DNA from: Alphaproteobacteria bacterium
GTDB taxonomy: Bacteria > Pseudomonadota > Alphaproteobacteria > Rhizobiales > OSC116
Reading direction: 5' to 3'
Assembly: GCA_002400495.2 (NCBI GenBank)
Contig: NVQL02000015.1
Location: 22,996 to 86,995, forward strand
DNA length: 64,000 nt
The first letter of the stretch is position 1. The number at the start of each line of letters is the position of its first letter. This document shows positions 59,312-64,000 of the stretch, piece by piece. The translations under genes were made by a program, and so were the position numbers. The notes under the pieces were generated by a model that worked only from the letters and a program-made list of their open reading frames with translations, did not search any database and had not been told where the DNA came from.

Positions 59312-60142
59312 TTAAATATCATCGGCGAAATAGGCCGCGAAAATCTCTTCGTAACGGCCTGATGCCCATAGGTTCACTAAGGCTTGATTGATCCAATCTC
59401 GCAGAAATAAATTGCCTTTATGTAGGGCAATGGCAGCACCTTGACCGAAAAATCGTGTTTCATAGAAATCACCCCTGGCGAATTTGCAACAGGCTTGGCT
59501 GTTTTTGCCGTTCAGCCAATTTTGGCTGGTGATGGCATCTGCAAACACTGTCATCACCTTGCCGTTTTGCAATTTACCCAGCGCGATGTTTAAGTTGGCA
59601 AAGCTCAAAATATTAGTTTGTGGGAAAAACTCCAGAATATATGCCTCGTGACCGCTACCCGAAACCACGCCGATATTTTTATGGCGCAAAGCGTTCAAAT
59701 CCACCGTTTCAAGAATGCTATCTTGGCGGATGATAAAACGTGCGGGCGTGTCGTAATATTTTTGACTCAATTCAAATTGTTTGAGATTTTGCTGAGAAAT
59801 GGCCAAAGAAGCAATGGCAAAATCGGCTTTGTCATTCGTAATGTCAGATTTTAAAGCTTTCCAATTTTTGGCAATGATTTGACACGATAGATTCAACTCT
59901 AGGCATAGGGCTCGGGCAATGTCGATGTTAAAGCCTGTTATGCGGCCTGTTTGATCGCGATAATTAAATGGCGGATAATCTTTACCGACCAAAATGCGAT
60001 AGGTTCGCTGGGGCAAGGGTTTTAGATTCGGCTTGATATAATGGCCATAACCAATGACTGATGGTTTTATTTCGGCGGTTGCGACGCCATTTAAACACAA
60101 AAAGATATTTATTGTTAAAAATATTTTAAAAAATTTATTCAT
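59312..60142 (-). CDS. Family 3 periplasmic solute-binding protein
   Basis: The 276-residue protein has a signal peptide (residues 1-23, ending GVATAE) and a SBP_bac_3 domain: RILVGKDYPPFNYRDQTGRI and GFNIDIARALCLELNLSCQI near the start, then KADFAIASLAISQQ. This family binds amino acids, but no permease or ATPase genes adjoin, so it may serve a distant transporter or a sensor. Convergent with the desaturase-like gene (1-bp gap) and divergent from the glycosyltransferase. Confidence 0.85.
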   Translation of the reverse strand: MNKFFKIFLTINIFLCLNGVATAEIKPSVIGYGHYIKPNLKPLPQRTYRILVGKDYPPFNYRDQTGRITGFNIDIARALCLELNLSCQIIAKNWKALKSDITNDKADFAIASLAISQQNLKQFELSQKYYDTPARFIIRQDSILETVDLNALRHKNIGVVSGSGHEAYILEFFPQTNILSFANLNIALGKLQNGKVMTVFADAITSQNWLNGKNSQACCKFARGDFYETRFFGQGAAIALHKGNLFLRDWINQALVNLWASGRYEEIFAAYFADDI

Positions 60143-60338
60143 GTTGTTTTAACTATTAAGCCCTCGCTTTTTATGTTCAAGATTTGTTTATATTGGATAT
60201 TTTTGACAATTTCAAAACATAAATATATCGGCTAGAGCACTCATAAGTTGCATTAACCATATTCTGCTCTCTGGTTGGTTTTAAGCTAGCGAAACTAAAT
60301 CATATACTTCGAATCATCCATTTTTACTTTGCGATTAT

Positions 60339-62183
60339 ATGCCTTTTACCGAAAATAACACCGCCACGGCTCACCTCTTTCCTGAATTACGAGATTTATT
60401 GTTGAGTGGCAAGCTGATTAGTGCAAAGGCCTATGACAATTGCGAACAACAAGCCAAGGCACATGGCCAAAGCATAGAGGAATATCTGTATAAAAGCGGG
60501 CTAATTCCACATCAAATATTGCAACAGGCCATTGCCATTTCGCAAAATTTATCGCTTGAATTTGTTGATGGAAAAGCCGTAAATAACCCTTATTATGTAA
60601 AACAGACATTGTGTGAAATCAATGGCTATAATCTAATTGAGAATTATAAGCCGCTCAATGAAATATATTCATCAAATCTAGAAAAACCGTATATAAAATT
60701 CGCCACTGCGCGTGATTTTCGTGATTTATTCATTCGGCAAAATAAAAATACTCTCATTCATCAATCGGTACATTTTTTGGCTGACAAAACGCCCAACTTG
60801 GCCGCCAAGTTTGGCATGCATATAGGGCAAAAAATCGTGGTTATTGGCTTATTGTTGGCCGCCATTATGGCAACAATTATTTGGCCTGAATTCGGTTATT
60901 ATTATATAAGTATCATACTTTCTTGTGTATTTTTATTTGCTTCATCGGTTAAAATCTATAGTTTGTTTTTACCAAAAACTGCCAATGTACGGGCCAAACT
61001 CGATGACAATGATGAGAGCTATTTGGATGTGCTTGTTGATAAATTGCCTGTATATTCGATTCTTGTACCGTTATTTAAAGAAGAGAAGCTGATCAAACAA
61101 CTGACATCTAATTTGCTTAAATTAAACTACCCACATAGCAAACTTGATATAAAATTGCTATTTGAACAGGAAGACAAGGATACCATTGCGGCGGCGAAAC
61201 GATTGAATTTACCCGAATGCTTTGAATTTATCATTGTGCCGCCGCATGAATTGCAAACCAAACCACGCGCGATGAATTTTGCCCTGCCGTTTGTGCGCGG
61301 TGAATATGTAACCATTTATGACGCGGAGGATAAGCCAGAGCCAGACCAATTGCTTGAAGCGATAGATAAATTTAAACGAGGCGATGACAAATTGGCATGC
61401 TTACAAGCTAGTTTGGAAATTGAAAATTGGAATGAAAATTGGATGGCACGGCATTTTTTCATCGAATATGCGACGCTTTTCAATCACTTTTTACCCGCTT
61501 TGGAATGGCTCGGCATTCCGCTGCCCTTAGGCGGTACATCTAATCATTTTAAAGTTAATATATTGCGTGAAATTGGCGCTTGGGATGCCCATAATGTCAC
61601 TGAAGACGCGGATTTGGGCATTCGTTTGGCACTTTGTGGCTATCATTCAAATGTTTTAAACTCCGTCACTTTAGAGGAAGCCAATCACCGTCTTATTCCT
61701 TGGTTTAAGCAACGTACACGCTGGCTAAAGGGCTGGTTGCAAACCATTATTGTGCATAGCCGCCACCCTTCGAACCTATATCACGCCATTGGGCCGCTGC
61801 GATTTGCGGGTTTTCTGGCGCTGATGATGGGTATGTTATTTTCGTCACTTTTGCATCCGCTCATATTTGTTATGCCATTTGTAATTTATTACACATTTGA
61901 TTTGGCTAGTGTTATGAATTCGACCTTACATATGAGTCTGTTTTTGCTAAGCTTTTCAACTTTGATTATTGGGTATGGAGCGGTGTTATGCTCTAATTAT
62001 CAGGCGCTTGCGGAGTTTAAGCGGTGGCGCTTATTATTGACTTTATTGACCGCGCCGATTTATTGGTTATTGGTCTCGTTTGCGGCGTGGCTGGCCATTC
62101 ATGAATATATTAGAAAACCTTTTTATTGGGCAAAAACCGAACATGGCGTGTCGAAATATTTAAATGATCAAGCGGCCGAGTGA
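60339..62183 (+). CDS. Membrane glycosyltransferase family 2 with N-terminal GspE/MshE-N-like domain
   Basis: The 614-residue protein begins with a region resembling the GspE/MshE N-terminal domain (residues 12-80, LLLSGKLISAKAYDNCEQQA). Two helices follow (about 165-215), then a processive GT2 core with YSILVPLFKEE, the DxD-like YDAEDKPEPDQ, TEDADLG for the base and QRTRWLKGW (QxxRW). Four C-terminal helices complete a cellulose-synthase-like topology. It probably polymerises an exported polysaccharide. MshE-N domains can bind cyclic-di-GMP in other proteins; whether this one does is unknown. Confidence 0.87.
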   Translation: MPFTENNTATAHLFPELRDLLLSGKLISAKAYDNCEQQAKAHGQSIEEYLYKSGLIPHQILQQAIAISQNLSLEFVDGKAVNNPYYVKQTLCEINGYNLIENYKPLNEIYSSNLEKPYIKFATARDFRDLFIRQNKNTLIHQSVHFLADKTPNLAAKFGMHIGQKIVVIGLLLAAIMATIIWPEFGYYYISIILSCVFLFASSVKIYSLFLPKTANVRAKLDDNDESYLDVLVDKLPVYSILVPLFKEEKLIKQLTSNLLKLNYPHSKLDIKLLFEQEDKDTIAAAKRLNLPECFEFIIVPPHELQTKPRAMNFALPFVRGEYVTIYDAEDKPEPDQLLEAIDKFKRGDDKLACLQASLEIENWNENWMARHFFIEYATLFNHFLPALEWLGIPLPLGGTSNHFKVNILREIGAWDAHNVTEDADLGIRLALCGYHSNVLNSVTLEEANHRLIPWFKQRTRWLKGWLQTIIVHSRHPSNLYHAIGPLRFAGFLALMMGMLFSSLLHPLIFVMPFVIYYTFDLASVMNSTLHMSLFLLSFSTLIIGYGAVLCSNYQALAEFKRWRLLLTLLTAPIYWLLVSFAAWLAIHEYIRKPFYWAKTEHGVSKYLNDQAAE

Positions 62184-62253
62184 AGCACATAAACAAGCAA
62201 ACAATTAAATGTGATATAGGCATTTTTATATGGCAATTTCTGAATAACTTATT

Positions 62254-63252
62254 ATGTTTGTCAGAATGTTAGCTTATGAAAAAGATATCACGCCGTTGGC
62301 GTTACAAAAATTCGTCGACCCCGATAAAACCGCCAAAGGCGATGATCGAGCGTTGGTGCCGCTTAAAAAGCTTGAAACTTTATGGATCAATACAGGTACA
62401 TTGTGCAATATTACCTGCAGCCATTGCTATATATTGTCCAGCCCGACCAATGATGATTTGGTCTATTTTACCACAGACGAATTGGTGCGGTTGCTGGACG
62501 AGATTAGAAACCTGAATTTGGGCACACGCGAGATTGCCTTTACGGGTGGCGAACCATTTATGAACCCGCAAATGTGCGATATGTTGCAGCTGGTGCTTGA
62601 GCAAGGTTTTGACGCCTTGGTGCTGACCAATGCCACGCAGCCTATGCAGCGGCCAAAAGTGATGCAAGACCTGCTTGGGTTGCAAAAACAATATGGTGAG
62701 CAGCTGACATTGCGCATTTCGCTGGATCATCACTCGGCCGAATATCATGACAAAGAACGTGGCTTGGGCAATTTTAGCAAGGCGCTTGAGGGCATAGATT
62801 GGTTGAGTGAAAATGGCTTTACGCTCAACATTGCCGCGCGCTCTATTTGGAATGAAGACGAAATGCAAGCCCGTGCGGCTTTTGCCAAACTGATTGCAGA
62901 GCGCAATTATCAGATAGATGCCAATAGCGGTGCTGAATTGATTATTTTTCCTGAAATGGATGAACGGGTGGATGTGCCCGAGATTACCACTGATTGTTGG
63001 GATATTTTGAGCCTTGACCCGATGGATATGATGTGTGCAACCAGCCGCATGGTGGTACATCGTAAGGGTGAAGATGGGTTTAAGGTGTTGCCTTGCACAT
63101 TGATCGCTTATGATGAGACGTTTGAAATGGGCGAAAGCTTAGAGGCTAGCCTGAGTGCCGATAAAGGCAATTTTAAAGCTGGTGCGGTGAAGCTTAACCA
63201 CCAACATTGTGCAAAATTTTGCGTTTTGGGTGGTGGGTCTTGCAGTGCCTGA
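62254..63252 (+). CDS. Radical SAM protein with Cys-rich C-terminus
   Basis: The 332-residue enzyme has the radical SAM cluster motif CNITCSHC (C-x3-C-x2-C, about residues 51-58), the GGEPFMNP motif near 98, and LRISLDHH. The C-terminal half has five more cysteines (MMCATS, LPCTLI, HCAKFC, GGSC), resembling SPASM-type extra Fe-S sites. It would cleave SAM to make a radical; the substrate is unknown, and no peptide precursor gene was found beside it. It begins 70 bp after the glycosyltransferase. Confidence 0.87.
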   Translation: MFVRMLAYEKDITPLALQKFVDPDKTAKGDDRALVPLKKLETLWINTGTLCNITCSHCYILSSPTNDDLVYFTTDELVRLLDEIRNLNLGTREIAFTGGEPFMNPQMCDMLQLVLEQGFDALVLTNATQPMQRPKVMQDLLGLQKQYGEQLTLRISLDHHSAEYHDKERGLGNFSKALEGIDWLSENGFTLNIAARSIWNEDEMQARAAFAKLIAERNYQIDANSGAELIIFPEMDERVDVPEITTDCWDILSLDPMDMMCATSRMVVHRKGEDGFKVLPCTLIAYDETFEMGESLEASLSADKGNFKAGAVKLNHQHCAKFCVLGGGSCSA

Positions 63253-63254
63253 AA

Positions 63255-63278
63255 AGCCACGCAAATGAATGCGTGGCT
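63255..63278. terminator. Hairpin between convergent radical SAM and cupredoxin genes
   Basis: AGCCACGC and GCGTGGCT pair over 8 bp around an 8-nt loop just after the radical SAM stop. There is no good T-run on either side, so it may be a weak bidirectional terminator. Confidence 0.4.
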
Positions 63279-63298
63279 CGTCGGTTATATCTAACCGT

Positions 63299-63625
63299 TT
63301 ACATTTTAAGCTTGGCTTTCATGTTGCGGTGAATGTTACATCTATATTCTAAGCCCATACCTGCAATGACAGTGATGGTTTCGGACTCGCCTTTTTTTAG
63401 TGTCTGGGTTGTCCAGCTGCCATCTAAGGCGGTGGCGGTATGTGGCGCGCCGTCTTTATTGGTCCAAGTGATTGTATCACCAACCTCTACGTTCAGCTCT
63501 GCAACTGAGAATTTAAAACTGGCAATGTCGATATTGTGGGTTTTGGCGTTGGCCGCGCTAACTGAGCCAAAGCTTATCATTACTATTGCCAGTATGGCTG
63601 CGAGTGCTTTTACGAATCTATTCAT
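63299..63625 (-). CDS. Small periplasmic cupredoxin (amicyanin/plastocyanin-like)
   Basis: The 108-residue protein has a signal peptide (ending SAANAK) and a type 1 copper domain of about 80 residues. The ligands are His in GAPHTATALDG and Cys, His, Met in YRCNIHRNMKAKLKM. It is shorter than pseudoazurin and closest to amicyanin-like domains. It should carry electrons or bind copper in the periplasm; the partner is not evident. GGGAAATAT precedes the ATG. Confidence 0.88.
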   Translation of the reverse strand: MNRFVKALAAILAIVMISFGSVSAANAKTHNIDIASFKFSVAELNVEVGDTITWTNKDGAPHTATALDGSWTTQTLKKGESETITVIAGMGLEYRCNIHRNMKAKLKM

Positions 63626-63723
63626 ATATTTCCCTTTTTTTGTATTTTACTTGCTACCCAAATAAATATAAATAATTTTTTTACTTACACAATAAATAAT
63701 TTTTTACTTAGACAACAGATTGT

Positions 63724-64000
63724 TTAACTGTCTTTGGTCTTGGTGGATACAAAGTATATAGCAAACAAAATCAATGCGAGGGCAATGAAGGCGTTGACAC
63801 CAAGTGCCTCGTTTAAAAATACAATGCCCAACAGCGCGCCAACCACTGGCACCATGAAATTAATTTGCGACATGCGCGCTGCGCCCAATTTTGGCACCAG
63901 ATAAAAATATATCCAGGTGGCCAAAGCGGTGGGGAAAATGCCTAAATAAACCGCGGCGGTTAATGAATGGAAGTTGGGCAAATTGCTAAGCAGTGGCGGG
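63724..64000 (-). CDS. EamA/DMT family transporter, C-terminal part only
   Basis: The gene runs in from the right edge and stops at 63724. The visible 91 or so residues cover the last three to four helices of an EamA half: LGIFPTALATWIYFYLVPKL, GAARMSQINFMVPVVGALLG and NEALGVNAFIALALILFAIY. This ending is typical of RhaT/YdcZ-like exporters. Substrate and N-terminus lie outside the window. Confidence 0.82.
   Translation of the reverse strand, partial: PPLLSNLPNFHSLTAAVYLGIFPTALATWIYFYLVPKLGAARMSQINFMVPVVGALLGIVFLNEALGVNAFIALALILFAIYFVSTKTKDS

Overview
The window looks like chromosomal DNA of an alphaproteobacterium, most likely of the Hyphomicrobiales (Rhizobiales) type with fairly low GC. 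The support is family content: a RegB/RegA (ActS/ActR) redox pair divergent from an SCO1/SenC gene, an FMN riboswitch ahead of a RibN-like riboflavin importer, DUF2093 genes next to xseA, a TIGR02186 protein next to a TauE exporter, a class I lysyl-tRNA synthetase, a MutL with the endonuclease motif, and a DUF6460-like membrane protein. No rRNA, tRNA, CRISPR array, phage or IS transposase was recognised. Species was not determined.

Layout. 1-0.75 kb: the start of ribN (minus strand, cut by the window edge) and its FMN riboswitch. 0.8-5.7 kb: repeat A, an EamA exporter, MarR/SRPBCC, a Bcr/CflA efflux pump, a YgjP-like metalloprotein and SCO1. 5.8-10.1 kb: regB, regA and a chemoreceptor. 10.1-15.8 kb: repeat B, an orphan nucleotidyltransferase, a GntR - class II aldolase - PfkB kinase cluster, then about 1.1 kb without genes holding TGGTATTA-type sites, a hairpin-rich possible small RNA, and repeats C and D. 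15.9-19.2 kb: rpsA, cmk, repeat E and a decapitated Lrp/AsnC gene. 19.4-26.2 kb: TauE/TIGR02186, VOC protein, two DUF2093 genes, xseA, purD, patatin and GFA genes. 26.3-30.3 kb: a complete iron-siderophore ABC importer plus DUF2218. 30.4-36.8 kb: second chemoreceptor, GyrI-like protein, small lipoprotein, HAD phosphatase, rsmD, an RluB-type pseudouridine synthase with repeat-rich tails, and tadA. 36.8-49.6 kb: regulators, transporters, pip, mutL, pyrD, an ArsC-like protein, MATE pump, a CHMI-type tautomerase with an apparent ATA start, and lysK. 49.8-64 kb: Fe-S helicase, acyltransferase, NUDIX, three tandem MFS paralogues, sterol-desaturase-like protein, periplasmic binding protein, membrane glycosyltransferase, radical SAM enzyme, small cupredoxin and a cut EamA gene.

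Most of the window is ordinary housekeeping and transport. The least explained structure is a dispersed, palindrome-ended repeat family (copies A-E, about 180-400 bp). Copy B has 32-bp perfect terminal inverted repeats, and the interior of copy E is inverted relative to the same right-hand flank. The other unusual points are the ATA start directly before the catalytic proline of the tautomerase, the hairpin-rich intergenic region near 15.1 kb, and a membrane protein built from three 19-residue repeats. All calls come from reading the sequence; no database search was run.
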